NCBI GenBank assembly: GCA_023935145.1
Contig: CM043705.1
Span: forward strand, 59,998,584 to 60,062,583
Reading direction: 5' to 3'
DNA length: 64,000 nucleotides
Source of the DNA: Bretschneidera sinensis
Taxonomy: Eukaryota > Streptophyta > Magnoliopsida > Brassicales > Akaniaceae
Position numbers and translations under genes: made by a program. This document shows positions 47,187 through 60,983 of the stretch, one piece after another. Numbering within the stretch: position 1 is the stretch's first letter; every line of letters begins with the position of its first letter. Below the pieces are notes generated by a model, which saw only the letters and a program-made list of their open reading frames with translations, ran no database searches and was not told where the DNA came from.

Positions 47187-49291
47187 ATTATTTTCAAATC
47201 AAAGTTTTCCACAAGAAAGCATAACGTGAAACACACTTGTAATTCCTACCTTGTTCCTTAATGAATAACTAATCAAAATCTAACAAAATTATATAAAATC
47301 TTATTCTGGCCTACATGTACAAGTTAGTGGCTAAATAGAGTACCAAAAATAAGAAAAAAAATTAATAGATGGGAGAGGCTATTTCTGCAGCAGAAATTGC
47401 TTCTTCCACAAAATTATTTTGTTCTTTTTAGTGACGTATGTGTCATTGAAAGAAAAAAAATAAATAATTTGAAAGCAGCTATGTCCTGTCAGCAAACCAT
47501 ATAGGAATTTGTGTTGCAAAATCACGATTGTTGCTTCTTCCATTCAGCAAGAATTACTAGGTTAACACAACGGAGAGAATGAAAGACCTGAAGAAGCAAG
47601 GTTTTCTTTGTCCTCACACTGACCGGGATTTATTTGTAGTTTTTGAAATTAAGCCAGTCTTCAACACAATTTACTATTCTATATGAACAAGTGATCTTCC
47701 TAATAAAAAGTACTGTATGTTGATAAGACAGTACTACTCTGTACGCAGTTAAATACATTAAATTGATATCTTCTTTTCTTCACAGAATTACAATTCGAAT
47801 TTACTTATACAATTGCAAATCTTTTACAAATTAAACAATCAATTTATTTTACATTGAACTCTTGCTTTTCTGGCCTACTCCTCCTAGAGGTTGCACTGAA
47901 TCCTGCCATATGTATGTGAGCTAAGATGGCGGTAGTGGTTCAAACCCGCTTCGTTGTCATCCCTATTGAATATTTGACGCTGTGATTTTTGCTATTTTTA
48001 AAAGATTTTCCCTTATCTTATTAAAATATTCATCTAATTCCCCTCGAAAAAATATTTAATTCTATGTAGAAAAAGAATTCATCTAAACAATTTAGTACTC
48101 TATCTAAAAGTTGTAATTATTTTTTTAGATATAAATATTACTCCATATAATTGACAGTAATGTAATTAATATATATATCATGACAACATTCACGTAGGCA
48201 ATGATGAGATGCTGAACATTTCATTTACCTTACACATATTGTAATTATTTGATTAAATGTGAAAAACGTTAATAAGAAAAAAATAACTCCACTTAATTTC
48301 AAACTCAAATAGTGGCCTAAATTTTTTTTTTAAAAAAATCATTGTCTTGAAAGAAGTTTATATACATTCAAAATTCAGGTACACATTAATCTTAAGTCAC
48401 TTAAAATAATAGTTTCCTCGTGTTTATTTGCCTAATCCGATTCAAATAACATATTAATTTTTATATAAATTAATTTCTCTCATTGTTAACAAAAATAGTT
48501 TAAAATATAAACTACTGCAACAGTACTATAGTGTTGGCACGTGCATTGCACGAGTACATAATTTGTATATATTATAATTTATGGAAGACTTGGGTAAAAT
48601 GTCATTAGCTTCCATTTTTTGGATTTTGTTTTCAAACTACAGAATTTGATATTTGCTGATATGTGAGATGTATGACATTTATCGGAGATGTTCCTAATTC
48701 TTTATTGGTTTTAAACCGCATTCATAGTGGAGAAAGTGAAAAACCAAATAAACACATGGGTTCAAAATGAAATTACCCAAAAAATATATATGAATGGATC
48801 AGAGAACCCATAATTGCTAGCTAGCGTGGAAACTGAAACAAGAATACAATAAAAAAAATTGAAAGAGAAGAAAATCCAAGGCTTTTTGTATTAAATTCTT
48901 TTTTTTTGGTTATAATTATTGAAGTTAAACTTCTACCAATTAAATGGAACAAAAATTACGATCTCAAACTCACGGAACATTACGCTCGAGCTCACCAAAT
49001 CAGTTACCAATTAATATATCCTTAACTGCAACGTAAAAAAGGGTATGTAAATTGACGGAAACTGAAGATGAGTAATCATTTCTTTTTTCTCTACACGTTT
49101 TACGAACTGCATAATTATTATCTTTTATAAAGCTATAAAGCAAGTAGCTTAATTACTCCACTACTACAGCAGTATTTAAGAGTTAATTAATCAACGGGCT
49201 TTGAGTTGTTGATGAACAAAATGAATTAGTAGTAATAAGTCCATCTCCTTAATTATTTTTGTGTCTTATATTTAAACACTGACGATAAAAA
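47187..49291. other. Inter-gene spacer E5-E6
   Basis: Standard array spacer of about 2.1 kb with CACGTG, GCTAGCTAGC and TATA-like motifs. No gene seen. Confidence 0.75.
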
Positions 49292-51773
49292 ATGGGTGCT
49301 TGGGTTCCTATATTTCTTGCTGGTGCAATAGCTTTTGAAGTTTTTGGGGGAAAAGAAGAAGTCAAAGAATGCTGGAAGAAATACGGGATCAAATTTAAAC
49401 CTGACGACCCTTGCTATCCATGTAAGAAAGGCTATAGGACAGATTATGATTGTCGTAAGTGCAAAATAAAAGTAACCCTTTGGAATACAAAACGCCGCTA
49501 TGAAGTATATAGATATGAAACGACTGATTATTGTAATTATTTTGAGGGGAGTTGGGATTATCACAATGATACTACGTCTTCTTACCCTTTTTACAGCTCA
49601 GAAAGTTGCCCTTTTATAGAAAAACAATTTGATTGCCATAAAAATAGTCGACCAGACAAAGATTATCTTAAGTACAGATGGAAGCACGTTACCAAAGTAC
49701 GTATATATTTACCAACCTTAATTTTCCTCTCTAGAGTCATTTACTAATTTAATAATTAATTACATGACTTATAAGACAATTTATATATATAAACAGATTT
49801 AACGGGAAAGATTTCTTGAGGAGATTTAAAGGAAAACGGATCATGTTTATTGAGGATTCAATGGGTTTTAATCAATGGCAGTCACTCACATGCATGCTTC
49901 ATACAGCAGACCCACATGCTAAATATACCTTAACCAGGAAAAGAGGTCTCTCCACATTTAGTTTCCCGGTATGAGAATTTTCTTATTTCTTTGAATTACT
50001 TTGTCTAATTATCTTAGGTTAAATTTGGTATTTGTTTAAACTTTGGTGATGAACACTACACTTTTCTTGTTAGAGTAATTTTTTTTTTAAAAAAAAAGAG
50101 AGGGGCAGTGCGTAGAAGAAGAAAGTTCGTCATAAAAACAATTCTGAGATCCCCTTCAATAATTGGGGAGAATATTTAGATTTCAATGCATCATTTGAAT
50201 GAGTCACGTCAATATTATGGATGTTGTGACATTCATCCAATGATGAATCAATCTCATAAACCATTTTTAAATAAAAAGAAAAACAAAATCTATCTATGAT
50301 ACCCTTAATTCATGTAGTGGAGAATAAAACCACTAACCACTCATTTACTAAATTGTTACGATTACTAAAATATCATACCGCACTTCAATTTCATTTTTCT
50401 TTTTGTAGAGCTACAATGTTTCGTTAATGTTCTCCCACAATGCACTGCTAGTTGATGTTGTTAGGGAGAAAGGTCGGCGAATTTTAAAACTTAATTCCAT
50501 TAACGATGGAGAAATATGGAAGGGAATCGATGCATTGATCTTCAATACATGGCATTGGTGGCTTCACAGTGTATCCAAAACACCGTAAGTTTTTCATTAA
50601 CACTTGATTTGTGTCTCTAAATATTGAGGATTTTTTTTAACTGAAAAGTGCAATCAATCATATATACCCTCTTCATTTGTTTGTGTTCATAGATTGAATT
50701 CTATTAAAAAAGACAATTGATTCCCTTGAACCGCAATCTCAGGTGTCTATCCTTCAAGAATATTAGTTGAAGTTACTATTGGTTTTATAGAACCTTACAT
50801 ATATACCAGGATCTTTTCCATTACTTTGGTTCATCACATGATTTCTGAGTTGTTCACTCTGACCTTGCATACGAGGATCACAATCTCGTTGAAATTTCAA
50901 ATTTCCACGCATCTTGACCATTTCATATCGTTTTACCAAATAACTCAGGATTTTCCAATAAAATTCAGAATTTGTGTGATATTTCGAAAATTCCTTCAAT
51001 TTCCATGAATAGATAGGTAATATTTCGAGGAATTTTTTTTGTCAATTTCTGGCAATTGAACAAATTAATTCTTGATGATGGAATTTTTTACCCTTTTACA
51101 ATTTCAAATTGAAATCGAAATTTTCATCTGTACTTCCGTATTTCTTTTAGTCTCGAAATCTTTGTTGAAATCAAAATTAAAAACCTTGCTTTTATGCGAT
51201 ATTTCTATCCTAAAAAAAAAAAAATTAATCTTACAGATGGGATGTTATTCAAGATGGGGAATCTACATACAAAGACATGGATCGCTTGGTTGCATACGAG
51301 AAAGCATTGAATACGTGGGCTAGATGGGTAAATTCTAATGTGGATACTACCAAAACCAAAATCTTCTTCCAGGGTGTTTCTCCAGATCATCACAAGTAAG
51401 TAAATTTCTATAGAGTGTCATATGTATTTGTTACATATCTTAATATTTTTCTTTCTTTTTTTTTTAACACAGTTCAAGAGATTGGGGGGATCAAAATGCG
51501 AAGACTTGCAAAGGGGAAACACATCAATTGCTTGAGTCTAAGTATCCAGGAGGTTTACATAAAGCGGAAGCAATTCTAGAAAAAGTAATAGGTACAATGC
51601 AAAAGAAAGTTCATCTGCTTAATGTGACAACCTTATCACAACTAAGGAAAGATGGTCACCCCTCGTCCTACGGTCATGTAGAATCCCTTGGACCAGACTG
51701 CAGCCATTGTTGTCTCCCCGGACTTCCTGATACCTGGAATGAACTCCTATATGCAACTCTACTACAGAACTAG
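49292..51773 (+). pseudogene. TBL: TBL/PMR5-family copy E6, near-duplicate of E3
   Basis: Exons 49292-49696, 49797-49968, 50409-50584, 51237-51395, 51473-51773. It carries the 11-bp exon 1 deletion plus the E3 set of changes: GDS to EDS, HSVSKTP, CCLP for WCLP. It adds SLGPDCSH for SLGTDCSH next to the DxxH motif. Intron and spacer variants are also shared with E3, for example CATCAATTGCTT for CATCCATTGCTT in exon 5. Not expected to be functional as an enzyme. Confidence 0.9.
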
Positions 51774-53884
51774 ATTATTTTCAAATCAAAGTTTTCCACA
51801 AGAAAGCATAACGTGAAACACACTTGTAATTCCTACCTTGTTCCTTAATGAATAACTAAGCAAAATCTAACAAAATTATATAAAATCTTATTCTGGCCTA
51901 CATGTACAAGTTAGTGGCTAAATAGAGTACCAAAAATAAGAAAAAAAATTAATAGATGGGAGAGGCTATTTCTGCAGCAGAAATTGCTTCTTCCACAAAA
52001 TTATTTTGTTCTTTTTAGTGACTTATGTGTCATTAAAAGAAAAAAAATAATAATTTGAAAGCAGCTATGTCCTGTCAGCAAACCATATAGGAATTTGTGT
52101 TGCAAAATCACGATTGTTGCTTCTTCCATTCAGCAAGAATTACTAGGTTAACACAACGGAGAGAAAGAAAGACCTGAAGAAGCAAGGTTCTCTTTTTCCT
52201 CACACTGACCGGGATTTATTTGTAGTTTTTGAAATTAAGCCAGTCTTCAACACAATTTACTATTCTATATGAACAAGTGATCTTCCTAATAAAAAGTACT
52301 GTATGTTGATAAGACAGTACTACTCTGTACGCAGTTAAATACATTAAATCGATATCTTCTTTTCTTCACAGAATTACAATTCGAATTTACTTATACAATT
52401 GCAAATCTTTTACAAATTAAACAATCAATTTATTTTACATTGAACTCTTGCTTTTCTGGCCTACTCCTCCTAGAGGTTGTACTGAATCCTGCCATATGTA
52501 TGTGAGCTAAGATGGCGGTAGTGGTTCAAACCCGCTTCGTTGTCATCCGTATTGAATATTTGACGCTGTGATTTCTGCTATTTTTAAAAGATTTTCTGTT
52601 ATCTTATTAAAATATTCATCTAATTCCCCTCGAAAAAATATTTAATTCTATGTAGAAAAAGAATTCATCTAAACAATTTAGTACTCTATCTAAAAGTTGT
52701 AATTATTTTTTTAGATATAAATATTACTCCATATAATTGACAGTAATGTAATTAATATATATATCATGACAACATTCACGTAGGCAATGATGAGATGCTG
52801 AACATTTCATTTACCTTACACATATTGTAATTATTTGATTAAATGTGAAAAATGTTAAAAAGAAAAAAATAACTCCACTTAATTTCAAACTCAAATAGTG
52901 GCCTAAAAATTTTATTTAAAAAAATCATTGTCTTGAAAGAAGTTTATATACATTCAAAATTCAGGTACACATTAATCTTAAGTCACTTAAAATAATAGTT
53001 TCCTCGTGTTTATTTGCCTAATCCAATTCAAATAACATATTAGTTTTTATATAAATTAATTTCTCTCATTGTTAACAAAAATAGTTTAAAATATAAACTA
53101 CTGCAACAGTACTCTAGTGTTGGCACGTGTATTGCACGAGTACATAATTTGTATATATTATAATTTATGAAAGACTTGGGTAAAATATCATTAGCTTGCA
53201 TTTTTTGGATTTTGTTTTCAAACTACAGAATTTGATATTTGCTGATATGTGAGATGTATGACATTTATCGGAGATGTTCCTAATTCTTTATTGGTTTTAA
53301 ACCGCATTCATAGTGGAGAAAGTGAAAAACCAAATAAACACATGGGATCAAAACGAAATTACCCAAAAAATATATATGAATGGATCAGAGAACCCATAAT
53401 TGCTAGCTAGCGTGGAAACTGAAACAAGAATACAATAAAAAAAAAAAAATTGAAAGAGAAGAAAATCCAAGGCTTTTTGCATTAAATTCTTTTTTTTTTT
53501 CGTTATAATTATTGAAGTTAAACTTCTACCAATTAAATGTAACAAAAATTACGATCTCAAACTCACGGAAAATTACGCTCGAGCTCACCAAATCAGTTAC
53601 CAATTAATATATCCTTAACTGCAACGTAAAAAAGCGTATTTAAATGGACGGAAACTGAAGATGAGTAATCATTTCTTTTTTCTCTACACGTTTTACGAAC
53701 TGCATAATTATTATCTTTTATAAAGCTATAAAGCAAGTAGCTTAATTACTCCACTACTACAGCAGTATTTAAGAGTTAATTAATCAACGGGCTTTGAGTT
53801 GTTGATGAACAAAATGAATTAGTAGTAATAAGTCCATCTCCTTAATTATTTTTGTGTCTTATATTTAAACACTGACGATAAAAA
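51774..53884. other. Inter-gene spacer E6-E7
   Basis: Standard array spacer. The CACGTG context reads CACGTGTATTG here (near 53125) instead of CACGTGCATTG, and an A-run near 53438 is longer than in sister spacers. No gene seen. Confidence 0.75.
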
Positions 53885-56362
53885 ATGGGTGCTTGGCTTC
53901 CTATATTTCTTACTGGTGCAATAGCTTTTGAAGTTTTTGGGGGAAAAGAGGAAGTCAAAGAATGGTGGACGAAATACGGGATCAAATTTAAACCTGACGA
54001 CCCTTGCTATCCATGTAAGAAAGGCTATAGGACAGATTATGATTGTCGTAAGTGCAAAATAAAAGTAACCCTTTGGAATACAAAACGCCGCTATGAAGTA
54101 TATAGATATGAAACGACTGATTATTGTAATTATTTTGAGGGGAGTTGGGATTATCACAATGATACTACGTCTTCTTACCCTTTTTACAGATCAGAATGTT
54201 GCCCTTTTATAGAAAAACAATTTGATTGCCATAAAAATAGTCGACCAGACAAAGATTATCTTAAGTACAGATGGAAGCATGTTACCAAAGTACGTACATA
54301 TTTACCAACCTTAATTTTCCGCTCTAGAGTCATTTACTAATTTAATAATTAATTACATGACTTATAAGACAATTTATATATATAAACAGATTTAACGGGA
54401 AAGATTTCTTGAGGAGATTTAAAGGAAAACGGATCATGTTTATTGGGGATTCAATGGGTTTTAATCAATGGCAGTCACTCACATGCATGCTTCATACAGC
54501 AGAACCACATGCTAAATATACCTTAACCAGGAAAAGAGGTCTCTCCACATTTAGCTTCCCGGTATGAGAATTTTCTTTTTTCTTTGAATTACTTTGTCTA
54601 AATTATCTTAGGTTAAATTTGGTATTTGTTTAAACTTTGGTGATGAACACTACACTTTTCTTGTTAGAGTAATTTTTTTTTTTAAAAAAAGAGAGGGGCA
54701 GTGCGTAGAAGAAGAAAGTTCGTCATCAAAACAATTCTGAGATCCCCTTCAATAATTGGGGAGAATATTTAGATTTCAATGCATCATTTGAATGAGTCAC
54801 GTCAATATTATGGATGTTGTGACATTCATCCAATGATGAATCAATCTCATAAACCATTTTTAAATAAAAAGAAAAACAAAATCTATCTATGATACCCTTA
54901 ATTCATGTAGTGGAGAATAAAACCACAAACCACTCATTTACTAAATTGTTACGATTACTAAAATATCATACCGCACTTCAATTTCATTTTTCTTTTTGTA
55001 GAGCTACAATGTTTCGTTAATGTTCTCCCACAATGCACTGCTAGTTGATGTTGTTAGGGAGAAAGGTCGGCAAATTTTAAAACTTAATTCCATTAACGAT
55101 GGAGAAATAGGGAAGAGAATCGATGCATTGATCTTCAATACATGGCATTGGTGGCTTCACAGTGGATCCAAAACACCGTAAGTTTTTCATTAACACTTGA
55201 TTTGTGTCTCTAAATATTGAGGATTTTTGTTAACTGAAAAGTGTAATCAATCATATATACCCTCTTCATATGTTTGTGTTCATAGATTGAATTCTATTAA
55301 AAAAGACAATTGATTCCCTTGAACCGCAATCTCAGGTGTCTATCCTTCAAAAATATTAGTTGAAGTTACTTTTGGTTTTATAGAACCTTATATATATACC
55401 AGGATCTTTCCATTACTTTGGTTTATCACATGATTTCTGAGTTGTTCACTCTGACCTTGCATAGGAGGATCACAATCTCGTTGAAATTTCAAATTTCCAC
55501 GCATCTTGACCATTTCATATCGTTTTACCAAATAACTCAGGATTTTCCAATAAAATTCAGAATTCGTGTGATATTTCGAAAATTCCTTCAATTTCCATGA
55601 ATAGATAGGTAATATTTCGAGGAATTTTTTTTGTCAATTTCTGGAAATTGAACAAATTAATTCTTGATGATGGAATTTTTTACCCTTTTACAATTTCAAA
55701 TTGAAATCGAAATTTTCATCTGTACTTCCGTATTTCTTTTAGTCTCGAAATCTTTGTTGAAATCAAAATTAAAAACCTTGCTTTTATGTGATATTTCTAT
55801 TCTAAAAAAAAAAATTAACCTTACAGATGGGATGTTATTCAAGATGGGGAATCTACATACAAAGACATGGATCGCTTGGTTGCGTACGAGAAAGCATTGA
55901 ATACGTGGGCTAGATGGGTAAATTCTAATGTGGATACTACCAAAACCAAAATCTTCTTCCAGGGTGTTTCTCCATATCATCACAAGTAAGTAAATTTCTA
56001 TAGAGTGTCATATGTATTTGTTACATATCTTCATATTTTTCTTTCTTTTTTTTTCACACAGTTCAAGAGATTGGGGGGATCAAAATGCGAAGACTTGCAA
56101 AGGGGAAACACATCCATTGCTTGAGTCTAAGTATCCAGGAGGTTTACATAAAGCGGAAGCAATTCTAGAAAAAGTAATAGGTACAATGCAAAAGAAAGTT
56201 CATCTGCTTAATGTGACAACCTTATCACAACTAAGGAAAGATGGTCACCCCTCGTCCTACGGTCATGTAGAATCCCTTGGAACAGACTGCAGCCATTGGT
56301 GTCTCCCCGGACTTCCTGATACCTGGAACGAACTCCTATATGCAACTCTACTTCAGAACTAG
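53885..56362 (+). pseudogene. TBL: TBL/PMR5-family copy E7, exon 1 frameshift
   Basis: Exons 53885-54289, 54390-54561, 55002-55177, 55827-55985, 56062-56362. It has the 11-bp exon 1 deletion, leaving an N-terminal open frame of 151 codons if intron 1 is retained. Further changes at conserved positions: SECCPF for SESCPF, GEIGKRIDA for GEIWKGIDA in exon 3, and SPYHHK for SPDHHK at the end of exon 4. GDS and DCSHWC are kept. The intron 2 region shares variants with E3 and E6. Probably no enzyme is made. Confidence 0.89.
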
Positions 56363-58488
56363 ATTATTTTCAAATCAATGTTTTCCACAAGAAAGCATAA
56401 CGTGAAACACACTTGTAATTCCTACCTTGTTCCTTAATGAATAACTAATCAAAATCTAACAAAATTATATAAAATCTTATTCCGGCCTACATGTACAAGT
56501 TAGTGGCTAAATAGAGTACCAAAAATAAGAAAAAAAATTAATAGATGGGAGAGGCTATTTCTGCAGCAGAAATTGCTTCTTCCACAAAATTATTTTGTTC
56601 TTTTTAGTGACGTATGTGTCATTAAAAGAAAAAAAATAAATAATTTGAAATCAGCTATGTCCTGTCAGCAAACCATATAGGAATTTGTGTTGCAAAATCA
56701 CGATTGTTGCTTCTTCCATTCAGCAAGAATTACTAGGTTAACACAACGGAGAGAAAGAAAGACCTGAAGAAGCAAGGTTTTCTTTTTCCTCACACTGACC
56801 GGGATTTATTTGTCGTTTTTGAAATTAAGCCAGTCTTCAACACAATTTACTATTCTATATGAACAAGTGATCTTCCTAATAAAAAGTACTGTATGTTGAT
56901 AAGACAGTGCTACTCTGTACGCAGTTAAATACATTAAATCGATATCTTCTTTTCTTCACAGAATTACAATTCGAATTTACTTATACAATTGCAAATCTTT
57001 TACAAATTAAACAATCAATTTATTTTACATTGAACTCTTGCTTTTCTGGCCTACTCCTCCTAGAGGTTGCACTGAATCCTGCCATATGTATGTGAGCTAA
57101 GATGGCGGTAGTGGTTCAAACCCGCTTCGTTGTCATCCCTATTGAATATTTGACGCTGCGATTTCTGCTATTTTTAAAAGATTTTCCGTTATCTTATTAA
57201 AATATTCATCTAATTCCCCTCGAAAAAATATTTAATTCTATGTAGAAAAAGAATTCATCTAAACAATTTAGTACTCTATCTAAAAGTTGTAATTATTTTT
57301 TTAGATATAAATATTACTCCATATAATTGACAGTAATGTAATTAATATATATATCATGACAACATTCATGTAGGCAATGATGAGATGCTGAACATTTCAT
57401 TTACCTTACACATATTGTAATTATCTGATTAAATGTGAAAAACGTTAATAAGAAAAAAATAACTCCACTTAATTTCAAACTCAAATAGTGGCCTAAAAAT
57501 TTTATTTAAAAAAATCATTGTCTTGAAAGAAGTTTATATACATTCAAAATTCAGGTACACATTAATCTTAAGTCACTTAAAATAATAGGTTCCTCGTGTT
57601 TATTTGCCTAATCCAATTCAAATAACATATTAGTTTTTATATAAATTAATTTCTCTCATTGTTAACAAAAATAGTTTAAAATATAAACTACTGCAACAGT
57701 ACTATAGTGTTGGCACGTGCATTGTACGAGTACATAATTTGTATATATTATAATTTATGAAAGACTTGGGTAAAATGTCATTAGCTTCCATTTTTAGCTT
57801 CCATTTTTTGGATTTTGTTTTCAAACTACGGAATTTGATATTTGCTGATATGTGAGATGTATGACATTTATCGGAGATGTTCCTAATTCTTTATTGGTTT
57901 TAAACCGCATTCATAGTGGAGAAAGTGAAAAACCAAATAAACACATGGGATCAAAATGAAATTACCCAAAAAAAAAAATATGAATGGATCAGAGAACCCA
58001 TAGTTGCTAGCTAGCGTGGAAACTGAAACAAGAATACAATAAAAAACAAAATTGAAAGAGAAGAAAATCCAAGGCTTTTTGCATTAAATTTCTTATTTTC
58101 TTTTGGTTATAATTATTAAAGTTAAACTTCTACCAATTAAATGGAACAAAAATTACGATCTCAAACTCACGGAAAATTATGCTCGAGCTCACCAAATCAG
58201 TTACCAATTAATATATCCTTCACTGCAACGTAAAAAAGCGTATGTAAATGGACGGAAACTGAAGATGAGTAATCATTTCTTTTTTCTCTACAGGTTTTAC
58301 GAACTGCATAATTATTATCTTTTATAAAGCTATAAAGCAAGTAGCTTAATTACTCCACTACTACAGCAGTATTTAAGAGTTAATTAATCAACGGGCTTTG
58401 AGTTGTTGATGAACAAAATGAATTAGTAGTAATAAGACCATCTCCTTAATTTTTTTTGTGTCTTGTATTTAAACACTGACGATAAAAA
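56363..58488. other. Inter-gene spacer E7-E8
   Basis: Standard array spacer, slightly longer (about 2.13 kb) because of a 13-bp tandem duplication of TTAGCTTCCATTT at 57781-57806 and altered A/T runs near 57970 and 58090. No gene is visible; a 62-codon frame at 56907-57095 is the recurrent spacer frame. Confidence 0.75.
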
Positions 58489-60983
58489 ATGGGTGCTTGG
58501 CTTCCTATATTTCTTGCTGGTGCAATAGCTTTTGAAGTTTTTGGGGGAAAAGAGGAAGTCAAAGAATGGTGGAAGAAATACGGGATCAAATTTAAACCTG
58601 ACGACCCTTGCTATCCATGTAAGAAAGGCTATAGGACAGATTATGATTGTCGTAAGTGCAAAATAAAAGTAACCCTTTGGAATACAAAACGCCGCTATGA
58701 AGTATATAGATATGAAACGACTGATTATTGTAATTATTTTGAGGGGAGTTGGGATTATCACAATGATACCACGTCTTCTTACCCTTTTTACAGCTCAGAA
58801 AGTTGCCCTTTTATAGAAAAACAATTTGATTGCCATAAAAATGGTCGACCAGACAAAGATTATCTTAAGTACAGATGGAAGCCCAATTCATGCACGTTAC
58901 CAAAGTACGTACATATTTACCAACCTTAATTTTCCTCTCTAAAGTCAATTACTAATTTAATAATTAATTACATGACTTATAAGACAATTTATATATATAA
59001 ACAGATTTAACGGGAAAGATTTCTTGAGGAGATTTAAAGGAAAACGGATCATGTTTATTGGGGATTCAATGGGTCTTAATCAATGGCAGTCACTCACATG
59101 CATGCTTCATACAGCAGAACCACATGCTAAATATACCTTAACGAGGAAAAGAGGTCTCTCCACATTTAGCTTCCCGGTATGAGAATTTTCTTTTTCCTTT
59201 GAATTACTTTGTCTAAATTATCTTAGGTTAAATTTGGTATTCGTTTAAACTTTGGTGATGAACACTACACTTTTCTTGTTAGTGTAATTTTTTTTTTACA
59301 AGAAAAGAGAGGGGCAGTGCGTAGAAGAAGAAAGTTCGTCATCAAAATAATTCAGAGGTCCCCTTCAATAATTGGGGAGAATATTTAGATTTCAATGCAT
59401 CATTTGAATGAGTCACGTCAATATTATGGATGTTGAGACATTCATCCAATGATGAATCAATCTCATAAACCATTTTTTAATAAAAAGAAAAACAAAATCT
59501 ATCTATGATACCCTTAATTCATGTAGTGGAGAATAAAACCACTAACCACTCATTTACTAAATTGTTACGATTACTAAAATATCATACCGCACTTCAATTT
59601 AATTTTTCTTTTTGTAGAGCTACAATGTTTCGTTAATGTTCTCCCGCAATGCACTGCTAGTTGATGTTGTTAGGGAGAAAGGTCGGCGAATTTTAAAACT
59701 TAATTCCATTAACGATGGAGAAATATGGAAGGGAATCGATGCATTGATCTTCAATACATGGCATTGGTGGCTTCACAGTGGATCCAAAACACCGTAAGTT
59801 TTTCATTAACACTTCATTTGTGTCTCTAAATATTGAGGATTTTTGTTAACTGAAAAGTGCAATCAATCATATATACCCTCTTCATATGTTTGTGTTCATA
59901 GATTGAATTCTATTAAAAAAGACAATTGATTCCCTTGAACCGCAATCTCAGGTGTCTATCCTTCAAAAATATTAGTTGAAGTTACTTTTGGTTTTATAGA
60001 ACCTTATATATATACCAGGATCTTTTCCATTACATTGGTTCATCACATGATTTCTGAGTTGTTCACTCTGACCTTGCATACGAGGATCACAATCTCGTTG
60101 AAATTTCAAATTTCCACGCATCTTGACCATTTCATATCGTTTTACCAAATAACTCAGGATTTTCCAATAAAATTCAGAATTTGTGTGATATTTCGAAAAA
60201 TCCTTCAATTTCCATGAATAGATAGGTAATATTTCGAGGAATTTTTTTTTGTCAATTTCTGGAAATTGAACAAATTAATTCTTGATGATGGAATTTTTTA
60301 TCCTTTTACAATTTAAAATTGAAATCGAAATTTTCATCTGTACTTCCGTATTTCTTTTAGTCTCGAAATCTTTGTTGAAATCAAAATTAAAAACCTTGCT
60401 TTTATGTGATATTTCTATTCTAAAAAAAAAAAAAATTAACCTTACAGATGGGATGTTATTCAAGATGGGGAATCTACATACAAAGACATGGATCGCTTGG
60501 TTGCATACGAGAATGCATTGAATACGTGGGCTAGATGGGTAAATTCTAATATGGATACTACCAAAACCAAAATCTTCTTCCAGGGTGTTTCTCCAGATCA
60601 TCCCAAGTAAGTAAATTTCTATAGAGTGTCATATGTATTTGTTAAATATCTTCATTTTTTTCTTTCTTTTTTTTTAACACAGTTCAAGAGATTGGGGGGA
60701 TCAAAATGCGAAGACTTGCAAAGGGGAAACACATCCATTGCTTGAGTCTAAGTATCCAGGAGGTTTACATAAAGCGGAAGCAATTCTAGAAAAAGTAATA
60801 GGTACAATGCAAAAGAAAGTTCATCTGCTTAATGTGACAACCTTATGACAACTAAGGAAAGATGGTCACCCCTCGTCCTACGGTCATGTAGAATCCCTTT
60901 GAACAGAGTGCAGCCATTGGTGTCTCCCCGGACTTCCTGATACCTGGAATGAACTCCTATATGCAACTCTACTTCAGAACTAG
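58489..60983 (+). pseudogene. TBL: TBL/PMR5-family copy E8, nonsense in exon 5
   Basis: Exons 58489-58904, 59005-59176, 59618-59793, 60448-60606, 60683-60983. Exon 1 is full length (416 nt), so the frame is open through exons 1-4 with GDS and WHWWLH intact. In exon 5 the Ser of [10 protein letters not shown] is a TGA (60846-60848, codon 363) and a second TGA follows at 60900-60902. The Asp of the DxxH motif is also Glu (GAG). The product would be 362 residues without the DxxH catalytic half. DHPK replaces DHHK at the exon 4 end. Recent loss is likely since the first four exons are clean. Confidence 0.9.
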
